Positions 7,647 through 17,447 of a DNA stretch of 64,000 nucleotides are shown here, piece after piece. Position 1 is the first letter of the stretch; each line of letters begins with the position of its first letter. The notes beneath the pieces are model-generated. The model ran no database searches. It saw nothing but the letters and a program-made list of their open reading frames with translations, and was not told the DNA's origin. This DNA comes from Geotalea sp. SG265. Its GTDB lineage: Bacteria; Desulfobacterota; Desulfuromonadia; Geobacterales; Geobacteraceae. The stretch is taken from the NCBI RefSeq assembly GCF_022808985.1, contig NZ_JAKZFT010000013.1:1-64000 (forward strand). The letters are read 5' to 3'. The translations under genes and the position numbers were made by a program.

Positions 7647-7680
7647 ATTTTTCGTTCCCCACATGGAATGAAAAATTTTT
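7647..7680. terminator. Probable bidirectional terminator
   Basis: ATTTTTCGTTCC (7647-7658) pairs with GGAATGAAAAAT (7665-7676) with one G-T wobble and a six-base loop. It is flanked by A and T tracts on both sides. Confidence 0.5.
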
Positions 7681-7983
7681 CCAACCATACTGCTGATCAC
7701 TCCACTGGAGAAAATACCTCGTTTGCCCATTACTTCCCCCTCTGTCGTGGTTCTTGCTGGAAAAACACCACCTTTTGTCGAAATTGTTGGAATGTCTGTG
7801 TATATTATTTCGTCTGTAATTTATAAAACTTAAGATATAAATTCAAATGTCAATAAATTTTCTTAATTATGGTGGTTTTCCTGTTAATTCCCTTTCACCG
7901 TGTTAGAACCTGCCTCTCGTCTCCCTTTTTATCCCATCAAATCCTGTGTCTCTGAACTCCCGTCCATTTCCCATGCCCCTGTC

Positions 7984-8011
7984 TTGACATTGAATCGTGC
8001 TGCGGTACATT
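7984..8011 (+). promoter_or_regulatory. Sigma70-type promoter for the EPS operon
   Basis: TTGACA (7984-7989), 16 bases, TACATT (8006-8011). It is the best promoter match in the gap and points at the EPS genes, leaving a leader of about 290 bases. Confidence 0.5.
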
Positions 8012-8308
8012 AAATTAAGTCATTTAAATAAAGTCAAGCTAATTAAAGTTGATCCCCCGCACGGGTTCAGTCCCTGAGGAGTCCTCCAATACCGTTTCTG
8101 CATACTCCCCGGTAAGGCGAAATACCTTGGTGATTCATGGCTGGAGGATTGGTTTTGCAAGCGGAGCTTTGGCGCTAAATGACACAGGAATCAGGTATCA
8201 GGCAGGACAAACGCTGAAGATGGCCCTTCAGCCGGGAGAATTCCCCGTACAGGACTATGCAAGAACCACTGACAACGTTACGCAGGTCTGGAAAAAGGAA
8301 TTAGCTCA

Positions 8309-9670
8309 ATGGTCAAAAGGGTCCTCACGTTAATAACCGGGGATGCGATTGCCGCATGTCTTGCCCTGCTCATATCCCATTACTTGAACTATGGTGATCT
8401 GCCTACGGGAGAAGAGCTGGTCGAGACTCACCTGGTCAGAGGGGCATTATTCATCTTTACCACCCTCATCTCGTCGTTCCTTCTGGAAATCTACTATCTG
8501 AACAGGTTTCTGGGGGGAAAGGAATGCGCCGTCAGGATAGGTACAGCGGTCATTTTTTCCTTCTTCGTCCTGTCGGGGATCTTCCATTTCCAGCCCCTTT
8601 ACATGTATGGGGGATGGATGCTGGTGGTGGCACTGATCATATTCGGCTGTTTGCAGTTGGGCTGGCATTATCTCTGTTACCTTAGCTCCCGGTTTTCCGC
8701 TTTTGCCAGGCGGGTGCTGGTTCTCGGCACCGGCCCTCTGGCGCGGCAGATCGGCAGCCTTATTACCGCCGGTAGTCAGAATTATGTGCTTTCCGGATAT
8801 GTGGGCTGTGCCAGTGAAAACGTGGAGCTAACGCCAGCAGATATTCCCGTTCTAGCAGAGCCTCTCTATGAAAGGGTGAAAAGCTCGAAGGCGCACAAGA
8901 TCGTCATCTCCCTGTCGGAACGGAGAGGAATTTTTCCCCTGCAGGAGGTGCTGACCTGCAAATTCAGCGGCATTGAGGTGGTGGATGCTCCTTCATTCTA
9001 CGAGCAGATGACGGGAAAGCTGCTGCTGGAAAACATCACCCCCAGCTGGTTCATATTTTCCCAGGGATTCAAGGTTACCTTCATCCTGCGCATCATGAAA
9101 CGGGTAATCGACATCGCCTGCGCAATGCTCATTCTGTTGGTGGTTTTGCCCCTGCTGCCGTTCATCGTGCTCATGATCAAGCTGGATTCTCCCGGGCCTG
9201 TCCTCTTTCGCCAACAGCGGGTCGGCGCAAGGGAAAAGAACTTTACCATCTACAAATTCAGGACCATGAGGGCCGATGCGGAAAAGGGGACCGGTGCCGT
9301 CTGGGCCAGCATGGACGATCCCCGAATCACCAGGGTCGGTGAGTTTCTCCGCAAGACCAGGATCGATGAGATTCCCCAGCTGTTCAACGTACTGGGTGGC
9401 TCCATGAGCCTGGTGGGACCCCGCCCCGAGCGCCCGGAGTTCGTGGAGAAGCTGAAGGAGATTATCCCCTATTACTCCAGCAGGCACTTCGTCAAACCGG
9501 GGGTCACCGGCTGGGCGCAGGTCAGCTACCCCTATGGGGCCTCGGTGGAAGATGCAATAGAGAAGCTCAGGTACGACCTTTACTATATCAAGAACCTGAC
9601 CCTTGTTTTCGACCTGATGATCATTCTGGAGACAATAAAGGTGGTTCTATTCAGGAGAGGTGGACGATGA
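8309..9670 (+). CDS. EPS priming sugar-phosphate transferase (TIGR03013-like)
   Basis: This 453-residue inner-membrane enzyme probably starts the repeat unit by moving a hexose-1-phosphate from a UDP-sugar onto undecaprenyl phosphate. It has four N-terminal membrane helices (about 1-125), a Rossmann-like domain with [10 protein letters not shown] near 139, another helix after MKRVIDIAC (263) and the C-terminal bacterial sugar transferase core ([45 protein letters not shown]). AAAAGGAA at about 8293-8300 precedes the ATG. Order and length match the PEP-CTERM-system sugar transferase family. Its stop overlaps the next start (ATGA). Confidence 0.92.
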   Translation: MVKRVLTLITGDAIAACLALLISHYLNYGDLPTGEELVETHLVRGALFIFTTLISSFLLEIYYLNRFLGGKECAVRIGTAVIFSFFVLSGIFHFQPLYMYGGWMLVVALIIFGCLQLGWHYLCYLSSRFSAFARRVLVLGTGPLARQIGSLITAGSQNYVLSGYVGCASENVELTPADIPVLAEPLYERVKSSKAHKIVISLSERRGIFPLQEVLTCKFSGIEVVDAPSFYEQMTGKLLLENITPSWFIFSQGFKVTFILRIMKRVIDIACAMLILLVVLPLLPFIVLMIKLDSPGPVLFRQQRVGAREKNFTIYKFRTMRADAEKGTGAVWASMDDPRITRVGEFLRKTRIDEIPQLFNVLGGSMSLVGPRPERPEFVEKLKEIIPYYSSRHFVKPGVTGWAQVSYPYGASVEDAIEKLRYDLYYIKNLTLVFDLMIILETIKVVLFRRGGR

Positions 9671-10548
9671 GAAAAGGATGCATGGTATTGATGGCTTTTG
9701 TGTTGACTGTTCTGATGATGCTACCCATGGCTGCGGTTGCCGGCGACTATGTCATAGGGGAGGGGGATGGCCTGGATATCTCCGTATGGGGGGTGCGGGA
9801 CTTGAACGTGTCGGTGCGGGTGCGGCCGGACGGCAAGATAACCATCCCCGGTTTGGGCGATGTCACGGCCTCGGGGGTGACCCCCAAGGAACTGCAGTCC
9901 ACCTTGGCGGTCAAGTTCAGATCACTGGTGAAAAATCCCATCGTTACCGTGGCGGTGCGTGAGATCACCAACAGCAAGGTCTACGTCTTCGGCGGGGGGG
10001 TGAGTTCGGGGGTCTTTGACCTGAACCGGCGGACGACTTTGCTGCAACTTCTCTGCGCCATCGGCAACTCGGCTCCCGCCGCATCTGCCGCTCCGGCGGG
10101 AAGGGGACCCGGGGGGGGAGGCACAGCTGCCAATACCCGTGTCGCCGACTACAAGAGTGCCTATGTTTTGAGAAACGGCGCCAAGATCAAACAGGACTTC
10201 CACAAACTGTTCGTGGATGGCGACGTCAGTGAAGACCTGGTTATCGAGAGCAACGATGCCATCTTCATTCCGCAACTCATGGACAAGAATATCTACGTGC
10301 TTGGCGCGGTCAATGTGCCCCGAGTTATCGAGTACCGGGAGGGGATGACCGTCATGGAGGCGGTCCTCGAATCGGGGGGATTCACCCGCTTCGCCAAGCT
10401 GAACGACACCTCCATTTTGCGGAAGAACGGCAAGAAAGATCTGGCCATCTCCATAAAGGCAAAGGATCTCATCATGGATGGTGACCTTGCCCAGAACGTC
10501 AAGCTGAAACCGGGGGATTACATTATCGTCAAGGAGGGGATGTTCTGA
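9667..10548 (+). CDS. Polysaccharide export protein (Wza-like, TIGR03027-like)
   Basis: This 293-residue secreted protein probably forms the periplasmic/outer-membrane export channel for the polymer. A signal peptide (about 1-25, AAVAGDY) is followed by the Poly_export domain (YVIGEGDGLDISVWGV, VRPDGKITIPGLGDV) and two SLBB-type domains (KVYVFGG..., NIYVLGAVNVPRVIEY). A Gly/Pro/Ala-rich insertion lies near 135-155. Unlike Wza it has no lipobox cysteine and no C-terminal amphipathic membrane helix, so outer-membrane passage may depend on the barrel protein encoded downstream. It is translationally coupled to the gene before it. Confidence 0.9.
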   Translation: MRKGCMVLMAFVLTVLMMLPMAAVAGDYVIGEGDGLDISVWGVRDLNVSVRVRPDGKITIPGLGDVTASGVTPKELQSTLAVKFRSLVKNPIVTVAVREITNSKVYVFGGGVSSGVFDLNRRTTLLQLLCAIGNSAPAASAAPAGRGPGGGGTAANTRVADYKSAYVLRNGAKIKQDFHKLFVDGDVSEDLVIESNDAIFIPQLMDKNIYVLGAVNVPRVIEYREGMTVMEAVLESGGFTRFAKLNDTSILRKNGKKDLAISIKAKDLIMDGDLAQNVKLKPGDYIIVKEGMF

Positions 10549-10602
10549 CAGCTTGTTGAAACTTTGCGGATCCTGCAAATAAACAGAGAAAGTGGAGTTG
10601 TC

Positions 10603-12093
10603 ATGTCAAAGACGAGCGATTTCGATTACAAGCGATATCTGAATCTGGTCAGGCAGCATAAAACCTTGTTCCTTGTTGCTGCGCTGGCGGTCATGACCGT
10701 CACTGTCATCGTCAGCTATCTCCTGCCGGAAAAATACGAGGCCAAGAGCACGGTCTTCATCGAAAAAACCCTCATCAACGAGCTGGTGAAGGGGTTTGCC
10801 GTGACCCCATCCATGGAGGACAAGATCAAGGGGCTGACCTATGCCATGGGCAGCCGGCCCCTGCTGCAGAAGGTGGTGGCCGATCTCAACCTGAACGGGG
10901 GCCGCGCCGATGCATTGATCGCTCAATTCCAGAAGGACACGAAGGTGGAGCTCAAGGATAAGGAGGGACTTTTCACCATTTCCTACTCCGGTGAGAATCC
11001 GAAGCTGGCCAGGGATTACGTGAATGCCCTGGTGAAGCGCTATATCGAGGAAAATTCCTCCTCGACCCGGGCCGAATCATATGGTGCGAGCAAGTTCCTT
11101 TCTGAACAGATAGCGGCCATGAAGGAGAAACTGGACAAGGCTGATGCCGAAGTAAGCAGGTTCAGAATGGAGAAAGGACCGGCTGCCGCGGCCGATCCGG
11201 CTGCATTGGAACGGGAGATTTCCATGTCCCAGCAGCGGATCGACGAGATCCAGCTTCGAAAAGCACAGCTGGAAGCAACCCGCAGCCAGCTGAAAAAGCA
11301 CAACCCGGCCCAGTTACGGTTGCTGGCACTGGAGAAAAGGCTGGAAGAGATGCGCGTTGAGTACACGGACCGCTATCCCGAGGTGATGCGGTTGAAATCG
11401 GAAATCGAGTCCCTGCGCGAACAGGCGCTCACTTCATCGGAAGCGAGACCGGGAGGGGCTGAACTGCAGGAACTGGAGCGGGTCGAAGCCGAACTGAGGG
11501 TCCTGAGATCCGCCGAGGCGAAGCAGTACGCCGGTATTGCCTCGGCCCGGGCCATGCTGCGCACTATTCCCTCGGCACGGGCTCAATTGGAGCAGCTGGA
11601 ACGGGAAAAGGCCAGCCAGAAACAGGTCTACGACCAGCTGGTAGCCCGCCATGGGCAGTCCGAATTTTCCAAACGGATGGAGGCGGAGGATAAGGGCACG
11701 ACCTTCCGGGTCGTAGATCCGGCTGTGTTGCCCATTCAACCCACAAGCCCCAACCGGGTGGCGATCATTCTCATGGGTATTGGCGGGGGCATCGTTGCCG
11801 GTTTCGGCCTGGTCCTGCTTCTTGATTATTACGACGAATCGGTGAAGAGCCTGGATGGCCTCAAGGGGCTTGGGCTGCCGGTGCTGGCGGTCATTCCCAA
11901 AATGCGGGTTCCTGTTGAAATACAGCAGGAGAAAGCATATGACGCGCGGCTTTATGCCATTTCGGCCTGCTATTTTTCGCTCATACTCATCGTCCTGCTG
12001 CTGGAGCTCCTGCAAGTGCCGCTTTTTTCGTCATCAATCGACTCGCTCCAGTTGAAACAATACTTTTCTCAGGCGGTAGGGCAATTCAAGTGA
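10603..12093 (+). CDS. Chain-length determinant (Wzz/GumC, TIGR03007-like)
   Basis: This 496-residue polysaccharide co-polymerase sets polymer length and links the kinase to export. A membrane helix follows the N-terminal DYKRYLNLVRQHK (about 20-45), a long periplasmic coiled-coil region rich in Glu, Arg and Leu spans about 150-370, and a second membrane helix precedes LLLDYYDESV (about 405-430). A third hydrophobic segment lies near the C-terminus. GTGGAG about six bases before the ATG at 10603 supports this start over 10564. No kinase domain is fused; the kinase is the next gene. Confidence 0.9.
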   Translation: MSKTSDFDYKRYLNLVRQHKTLFLVAALAVMTVTVIVSYLLPEKYEAKSTVFIEKTLINELVKGFAVTPSMEDKIKGLTYAMGSRPLLQKVVADLNLNGGRADALIAQFQKDTKVELKDKEGLFTISYSGENPKLARDYVNALVKRYIEENSSSTRAESYGASKFLSEQIAAMKEKLDKADAEVSRFRMEKGPAAAADPAALEREISMSQQRIDEIQLRKAQLEATRSQLKKHNPAQLRLLALEKRLEEMRVEYTDRYPEVMRLKSEIESLREQALTSSEARPGGAELQELERVEAELRVLRSAEAKQYAGIASARAMLRTIPSARAQLEQLEREKASQKQVYDQLVARHGQSEFSKRMEAEDKGTTFRVVDPAVLPIQPTSPNRVAIILMGIGGGIVAGFGLVLLLDYYDESVKSLDGLKGLGLPVLAVIPKMRVPVEIQQEKAYDARLYAISACYFSLILIVLLLELLQVPLFSSSIDSLQLKQYFSQAVGQFK

Positions 12094-12144
12094 CCGTATC
12101 GTACCGGGTTCTGAAAACAGGATGAGAACAAGAGGAGAGGTTAT

Positions 12145-12984
12145 ATGAGCCGAATCGAAGAAGCGCTGGAAAAAGCTGCAAAGATGCGGGGCACGGAAGG
12201 CAAGGCGGTCAAAGGACCCGGCGCACCGCTGGCATTTCCCCAGGCACCCTTGCATGTCTACCAGCACCCCTTGCCCAACGAACGGCTGAAGGTGAAAAAT
12301 CCGCTGCTGGTAAGCATAACCGCACCCCAGACGTCGGTGGCCGAAGAATACCGCAAGCTGAAGTCGCTTCTGGTGAAGATTACCACAGCCGACCGGTTCA
12401 GAAATACCCTCATGGTCACCAGCGCCCTTGCCGGCGAGGGAAAGAGCATCACTGCCATAAACCTGGCCGTGAGCCTGGCCCAGGAATTCGATCATACGGT
12501 GCTCCTGGTGGATGCAGACCTTAGAAAGCCCTCGATCCACAAGTATTTCGGTTTCGAGCCGAAGCTGGGGCTCGCCGATTGCCTTGCCCGGGGGGCCGAT
12601 GTGGGGGATGCCCTGGTCAAGACCGGCATCGGCAAGCTCTCCATCCTCCCTTACGGGAAAAAATCGGAAAGTCCGGGGGAATTGTTTTCGTCGTCGAAAA
12701 TGAAGAACCTCATGGCCGAGATCAAGGGCCGGTATCCTGACCGATACGTCATCGTCGATACTCCGCCGGTGTTGCTCTTTGCCGAAACGCGCACCATCAG
12801 CACTCTGATGGACGGCGTCGTTTTCGTCGTCAAGGAAAGAGCCGCCGATCTCAAAGATGTCAACAATGCACTGGCTGCCCTGGAAAAAAACAGTCTCCTG
12901 GGGATCGTCTACAACGAGGCGGTGAACGAAAGCCACAACGGACACTACCACGATTATTACCAGCACAAGCAGTATGCCTGGTGA
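12145..12984 (+). CDS. Tyrosine autokinase (CpsD/CapB, TIGR03018-like)
   Basis: This 279-residue cytoplasmic bacterial tyrosine kinase partners the chain-length protein. It shows Walker A GEGKS (about residue 96), Walker A' LLVDADLRKPS (about 119) and Walker B YVIVDTPPV. The C-terminal tail carries four tyrosines within the last 13 residues (Y268, Y271, Y272, Y277), the expected autophosphorylation cluster. It starts MSRIEEALEKAAKM, as family members do. Cycles of phosphorylation and dephosphorylation normally control polymer assembly; no matching phosphatase gene is visible here. Confidence 0.92.
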   Translation: MSRIEEALEKAAKMRGTEGKAVKGPGAPLAFPQAPLHVYQHPLPNERLKVKNPLLVSITAPQTSVAEEYRKLKSLLVKITTADRFRNTLMVTSALAGEGKSITAINLAVSLAQEFDHTVLLVDADLRKPSIHKYFGFEPKLGLADCLARGADVGDALVKTGIGKLSILPYGKKSESPGELFSSSKMKNLMAEIKGRYPDRYVIVDTPPVLLFAETRTISTLMDGVVFVVKERAADLKDVNNALAALEKNSLLGIVYNEAVNESHNGHYHDYYQHKQYAW

Positions 12985-13026
12985 CAATGCCTGAACAGCC
13001 GCAGAGACGTCCACAGGGGAGAAGGC

Positions 13027-14187
13027 ATGTACGAATCCTATTTCAAGCTGACCAAAAAGCCGTTCGACCTGTTGCCCAACCCGGACTTCATGTACCTGAG
13101 CAAATCCCACAAACGGGCGCTGACCTACCTGAATTACGGCATCAAGGAACGCACCGGCTTCATTCTCCTGACCGGCGAAGTGGGGTCGGGCAAGACCACC
13201 ATCATCAGGGACCTGATCAAGAAGAATCACGAACGGGTCCTTTTGGGGAAAATCTTCAACACCAGAATCAATTCCGATCAGCTCATTTCCATGATCAACG
13301 ACGACTTCGGTCTGCCGGTGCACGGCAAGGACAAGATCGAGCTGCTCCGGGACCTGAACGTCTTTCTCATCGAGCAGTACGCCAAGGGAAGCCAGCCGAC
13401 CCTGGTCATCGACGAGGCCCAGAACCTGAGCGCCTCCCTCCTGGAAGAGGTGCGTCTGCTCTCCAATCTGGAAACGGACAACGCCAAGCTGATGCAGATC
13501 ATTCTTGTGGGACAGCCGGAGCTGCGCAAAACCCTGGCACGGACGGAGCTTTTGCAGCTCAGGCAGCGGATCAGCATCAACTGCCACTTGCAGCCCCTGA
13601 CCCGTCCGGAGGTCGAGGAGTACATCCATCACCGGCTGGATGTGGCGGGAGACCGATCGGCCCTGGTCTTCGAAACGGAGGCCCTGGATAATATCTTCAA
13701 ATACAGCAGGGGAATCCCCCGGCTCATCAATATCGTCTGTGATTTCCTCATGCTTTCAGCCTGTGCGGAAGGTTTGAAGAAACTGGACGGCACCATGGTC
13801 GAGGAGATTATTGGCGAGCTTGACTTCGAGAATCAGTACTGGAGGAGTGCCTCCGGCCCCGATCCTGCCCCAGTTGACAGTGGCGGTGCCCCGCGGGCCG
13901 AGAAGGACGGAGAACTGGCTTCGGTGCTGCTCGATATAAGGTCGCGACTGGAATCCCTGGAAAAGGAATCGACCAGGTTCAATACCAACCTGATGAACGA
14001 CATCGGCAACCGGATCAAATCGGTGCAGAACCAGGTTGCTGCCTATCGCGGCGAGACCGACAACAGCATTGGCGAGATCAGGAGCAAGATCGAAAGCCTC
14101 ATGGAAAAACCGGGCCCTGTCGTGACCCAGCCGGTGGTGCCGAAAGAAGAGAAACCTAACTTTATCCGCCGAATTTTTGGAAACTGA
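13027..14187 (+). CDS. ExeA-like AAA ATPase (TIGR03015-like)
   Basis: This 386-residue ATPase of the type found in exosortase-associated EPS loci begins MYESYFKLTKKPFDLLPNPDF. It has Walker A GEVGSGKTT (residues 50-58) and Walker B LVIDEAQ (about 125), plus sensor and RQRISINCHLQPL segments. The C-terminal 100 residues form a charged, coiled-coil-like extension with no membrane helix, ending in FIRRIFGN. Its exact job in EPS production is unknown; relatives (ExeA, GspA) help place outer-membrane complexes. It overlaps the longest frame of the next gene slightly. Confidence 0.9.
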   Translation: MYESYFKLTKKPFDLLPNPDFMYLSKSHKRALTYLNYGIKERTGFILLTGEVGSGKTTIIRDLIKKNHERVLLGKIFNTRINSDQLISMINDDFGLPVHGKDKIELLRDLNVFLIEQYAKGSQPTLVIDEAQNLSASLLEEVRLLSNLETDNAKLMQIILVGQPELRKTLARTELLQLRQRISINCHLQPLTRPEVEEYIHHRLDVAGDRSALVFETEALDNIFKYSRGIPRLINIVCDFLMLSACAEGLKKLDGTMVEEIIGELDFENQYWRSASGPDPAPVDSGGAPRAEKDGELASVLLDIRSRLESLEKESTRFNTNLMNDIGNRIKSVQNQVAAYRGETDNSIGEIRSKIESLMEKPGPVVTQPVVPKEEKPNFIRRIFGN

Positions 14188-14188
14188 A

Positions 14189-15484
14189 ATGAAAGACAAA
14201 GTCATTTATGTCATCAGGCTGTTGCTGCTCTTCTGCCTCTCGCTGATTCCCGTTGCCGGTGCCCACGCCGCTTTCGAGATCCATCCCAGCATCACCGTGG
14301 CCCAGGAGTACACGGACAACGTTTTTGAAAACAAGAACCATAAAAAAAGCGACTACATCACGCGGGCCATGCCGGGAATACAGCTCAGGTACGAAGCTCC
14401 CATCGGCACCCTGGACGGGGAGTACCGCTATGATTATCGCTATTATCTGCGCCAGTCCCGAAAAAACGACGATACCCATTATGCCAACGTCAATGGGCAC
14501 TTCGCCCTCATCGACCAGCTTCTTTTTCTGGATGCGGCGGACAATTACCAGCGGGTATCGCTGGATGTGTCGCGGGATGTGACCCAGGAAAGTCTCTTCA
14601 TCAATCAGACAGACCAGAACAACTTTTTCGTCAACCCCTATTTCTCCTTCAATCTTTCGCCGAGAACCATAGCGCGCGTGGGGTACCGGTATACCTACAT
14701 CTGGTATAAGCAGCCGGACGACCTGCAACAGTTGACATTGCGGGAGGTGGACGACATCTCCCGGAAGGAGCATACGGGGGTAGGGGAGATTGCCTACGAG
14801 TTCGGCAGGAGCGCCAAGGTCAGTGGCGGCTATTCCTTTACACGCACCAATCGGTCTGCCGGAAGTTCCAACCAGCAGGACGCCTACCTTGGGCTGGAAA
14901 AGAAATACGGTCCTGACGATGCGTCGGTCATCTCCCTCAGGGGGGGCTGGACGACCATCAACTACCAGCAGGGCAAGCGTTACAACGCGCCATTCTGGGT
15001 TGCGGAGATCAAGCACCAGATTGGCAACATTGTCACGACCCTGAATTCCAGGGTGTATTACGGTGAAGACCCTCTGAGGGCCGTCACCCAGGAGACCAGC
15101 TACTCGGGTGCTGTGGATTTGCTCCTTCCCAAGGGGTTGATCGGCGGCATGGTCTCCTATGCCCGGTTTACGGACACGGAACTGGACCGGCTGGTAACCC
15201 GGCGTGCCACAGCTGCTGTGCGGGGGCGGTACGAGCTGATGAGCCGGCTGACCGCCGACCTTACCGTGGAAGGTTCCCGCTATGACAATAACAGTTTCTT
15301 GACCGGGGGAGATACGCTCTCATCCAGCGACAGCGATACCAAACGGCTGTTGGTGGGGACTGCCGTCGTCTATTCCTTCGGCGAAGGAATGAAAGTTTCC
15401 GCCCTCTATCGCTACGTCAACTATTTCTCCGGAATCCAGGGAGAAGTAAACCGGATTTCCCTGGAATTCCAAAAGGTTTTCTGA
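14189..15484 (+). CDS. Outer-membrane beta-barrel protein (TIGR03016-like)
   Basis: This 431-residue secreted protein has a signal peptide ending near AGAHAAF and a run of amphipathic strands rich in Tyr, Asp and Arg, closing with ISLEFQKVF, whose terminal Phe is the usual outer-membrane insertion signal. It matches the PEP-CTERM-system-associated outer-membrane family in position and character. It is a candidate for the outer-membrane exit pore, because the export protein here lacks its own membrane helix. The ATG at 14189 is one base after the previous stop. Confidence 0.85.
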   Translation: MKDKVIYVIRLLLLFCLSLIPVAGAHAAFEIHPSITVAQEYTDNVFENKNHKKSDYITRAMPGIQLRYEAPIGTLDGEYRYDYRYYLRQSRKNDDTHYANVNGHFALIDQLLFLDAADNYQRVSLDVSRDVTQESLFINQTDQNNFFVNPYFSFNLSPRTIARVGYRYTYIWYKQPDDLQQLTLREVDDISRKEHTGVGEIAYEFGRSAKVSGGYSFTRTNRSAGSSNQQDAYLGLEKKYGPDDASVISLRGGWTTINYQQGKRYNAPFWVAEIKHQIGNIVTTLNSRVYYGEDPLRAVTQETSYSGAVDLLLPKGLIGGMVSYARFTDTELDRLVTRRATAAVRGRYELMSRLTADLTVEGSRYDNNSFLTGGDTLSSSDSDTKRLLVGTAVVYSFGEGMKVSALYRYVNYFSGIQGEVNRISLEFQKVF

Positions 15485-15490
15485 GGTCCA

Positions 15491-16387
15491 ATGCACAACG
15501 CCCTGACAATCGATGTGGAGGATTACTTCCAGGTAACGGCATTTTCCCGCCGCGTGAGAATCAGGGAATGGGACAGTTATCCCCTGCGGGTGAGGGAAAA
15601 TACCTGGAGATTACTGGAACTGTTGGATCGCCGCTCTCTCAGGGCCACGTTCTTCGTCCTGGGCTGGGTGGCCGAGCGCGTGCCCGGCCTGGTGCGGGAT
15701 ATCCAGAGACGCGGCCACGAAATCGCCTGCCATGGCCATAGCCATCAGCTGGTATACGAAATAGGGCGCGAACGTTTCCGCCAGGATATCCGCCGGGCAA
15801 AGGCGATCCTGGAGGATATTACCGGTACGGCGGTCTTTGGTTACCGGGCGCCCAGCTATTCCATTACCGCCAGGTCCCTCTGGGCCCTGGAAATACTGGT
15901 GGAGGAAGGTTTCACCTTCGATTCGAGCATCTTTCCCATTATCCATGATATCTACGGCATTCCCGGCGGGAACCGCTTCATCCATGACATCGACACCAAA
16001 TCGGGCAGGCTGCGGGAATTTCCCATCACCACCCTTTCCCTGCAGCTCGGTTCTCAGAAGTGGGCACTGCCGGTGGCAGGGGGGGGCTACTTGAGGCTTT
16101 TGCCGGCGCCGCTGGTGGCATGGGCCATCGGGCAGGTTAACAGGAAAGAGCGGCAGCCGGCCGTGGTTTACTTCCATCCATGGGAAATTGACCCGGAACA
16201 GCCGCGGATCAGGGCAGGATTCAGATCGACCTTCCGTCATTACCTGCACCTGGAAAAGATGGAGGGGAAGATCGGCTATCTGCTGGACAAGCTTGATTTT
16301 ACCAGTATGGGTGCGGTCCTGCAGCAGCGTGTGACGGATCGGGGCACCCCTGCCAACATCCAGGCAGGGCAAGTGGTCACCCCATGA
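15491..16387 (+). CDS. Polysaccharide deacetylase (TIGR03006-like)
   Basis: This 298-residue NodB-fold deacetylase probably removes acetyl groups from amino sugars of the polymer or its lipid-linked precursor. It begins NALTIDVEDYFQVTAF, with the metal-binding Asp of the TIDVEDYF motif, and carries the metal histidines in CHGHSHQLVY (about residues 77-86) and FGYRAPSYS. PEP-CTERM-associated members share this N-terminus. No signal peptide is seen, so it may act at the cytoplasmic face or be poorly predicted. It is the first of three deacetylases in the locus. Confidence 0.92.
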   Translation: MHNALTIDVEDYFQVTAFSRRVRIREWDSYPLRVRENTWRLLELLDRRSLRATFFVLGWVAERVPGLVRDIQRRGHEIACHGHSHQLVYEIGRERFRQDIRRAKAILEDITGTAVFGYRAPSYSITARSLWALEILVEEGFTFDSSIFPIIHDIYGIPGGNRFIHDIDTKSGRLREFPITTLSLQLGSQKWALPVAGGGYLRLLPAPLVAWAIGQVNRKERQPAVVYFHPWEIDPEQPRIRAGFRSTFRHYLHLEKMEGKIGYLLDKLDFTSMGAVLQQRVTDRGTPANIQAGQVVTP

Positions 16388-16406
16388 GGCGACAAGGATA
16401 TTATCC

Positions 16407-17441
16407 ATGCCAATGAACGTAGACGTAATCACACAGAGAGAGCCGGCCTGGGATGCCTACGTGATGGGACACTCAGAGGCGACCTGCTATCACCAGTACG
16501 GCTGGAAAGAGGTCATCGAGAAGAGTTTCGGTCATGAAGCCTGTTTTTTGGCTGCCAGGAAGAAATCGGGGGCAATCTGCGGGATATTGCCACTGGTGAA
16601 GATGCAGAGCGCCCTTTTTGGCAGGCACCTGGTATCGGTTCCCTTCTGCAATTACGGCGGGGTCCTTTGCGACGACCGTACGGTGGAAAGGCGCCTGATC
16701 AATGAAGCTGAAGGATTACGTGAGAGGTTCGGCTGCAAGGATGTGGAATTGCGACATTTGGATAAATGCCTCAAGGGAATGGCGACCAAAAGCCACAAGG
16801 TGACCATGGTCCTGCCGTTGGCTGAGGATGAGGCGGCACAGTGGAAGGTTCTGGATGCGAAGGTGAGAAACCAGATCCGCAAGGCTGAGAAAAGCCGCCT
16901 CAAGGTGATCACCGGCCACTCGGAACTGCTCGATCCCTTTTATCGGGTCTTTTGCCGGAACATGCGGGATCTGGGGACGCCGGTCTACGGCAAGGAGTTT
17001 TTCCGCAACGTCCTGGATACTTTTCCTGACACCACCAGGATAGTTTCCGTGCTCCTGGACGGCACGACGGTGGCCTCTGGCATCATGATCCGCTTCAAGG
17101 ACACGGTGGAGGTACCGTGGGCCTCATCCATCAAGGAATACCGGAATCTTTGTCCCAACAATCTCCTCTATTGGGAAGCGATCCGGATCTCTATCAAGAG
17201 GCGGGCCCTCAGGTTCGATTTCGGCCGGTCCACGCCGGGAGAAGGGACCTACCGGTTCAAAAAGCAGTGGGGGGCGGAGCCGGTGCCCCTTTACTGGCAG
17301 TACCTGATGGAGGAGGGTACCCCTTTGCCGCAGCTCAACCCTTCAAACCCCAAGTACCGGGCCTTGATCAGGATCTGGCAGCTGTTGCCGCTCCACCTGG
17401 CCAATTACATGGGACCGAAAATCGTCCGCGGAATACCCTGA
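16407..17441 (+). CDS. FemAB/GNAT-like protein (TIGR03019-like)
   Basis: This 344-residue protein of the FemAB family has two GNAT-like folds. Family members move amino acids from tRNA or acyl groups onto wall or sugar precursors; the PEP-CTERM-associated subgroup has no proven substrate. Signatures are SEATCYHQYGWKEVIE, KVRNQIRKAEKS, the ASGIMIRF strand and LRFDFGRSTPGEGTYRFKKQWGAEP near the C-terminus. AAGGA lies eight bases before the ATG at 16407. In XrtA loci this gene often sits next to the exosortase gene; here an aminotransferase follows directly. Confidence 0.9.
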   Translation: MPMNVDVITQREPAWDAYVMGHSEATCYHQYGWKEVIEKSFGHEACFLAARKKSGAICGILPLVKMQSALFGRHLVSVPFCNYGGVLCDDRTVERRLINEAEGLRERFGCKDVELRHLDKCLKGMATKSHKVTMVLPLAEDEAAQWKVLDAKVRNQIRKAEKSRLKVITGHSELLDPFYRVFCRNMRDLGTPVYGKEFFRNVLDTFPDTTRIVSVLLDGTTVASGIMIRFKDTVEVPWASSIKEYRNLCPNNLLYWEAIRISIKRRALRFDFGRSTPGEGTYRFKKQWGAEPVPLYWQYLMEEGTPLPQLNPSNPKYRALIRIWQLLPLHLANYMGPKIVRGIP

Positions 17442-17447
17442 ACTGCC

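Larger units (their letters stand above)
7462..8308. other. Large intergenic region upstream of the EPS locus
   Basis: Over 800 bases separate the sensor gene from the EPS genes. They hold an 11-bp hairpin (arms 7498-7508 and 7519-7529), a terminator-like hairpin at 7647-7680, an AT-rich tract (7795-7880) and a promoter at 7984-8011. A 94-codon frame (8049-8333, TTG start) overlaps the first EPS gene; its middle looks protein-like, but it has no ribosome binding site and no family I know, so I do not call it a gene. The length suggests a regulated leader for the operon. Confidence 0.5.

Noticed and set aside
7518-7826. 102-codon frame after the dCache gene
   Set aside because: It begins inside a hairpin and spans a terminator-like structure; its sequence is Cys/Phe-rich without protein character and has no ribosome binding site.
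8049-8333. 94-codon frame before the first EPS gene
   Set aside because: It has a TTG start, no Shine-Dalgarno and no recognised family, and it overlaps the well-supported start at 8309. It could be real, but the sequence does not support it.
12034-13632. 532-codon minus-strand open frame
   Set aside because: It lies opposite the tyrosine kinase and ExeA-like ATPase, both clear family members. Its sequence is low-complexity shadow with no family motifs.
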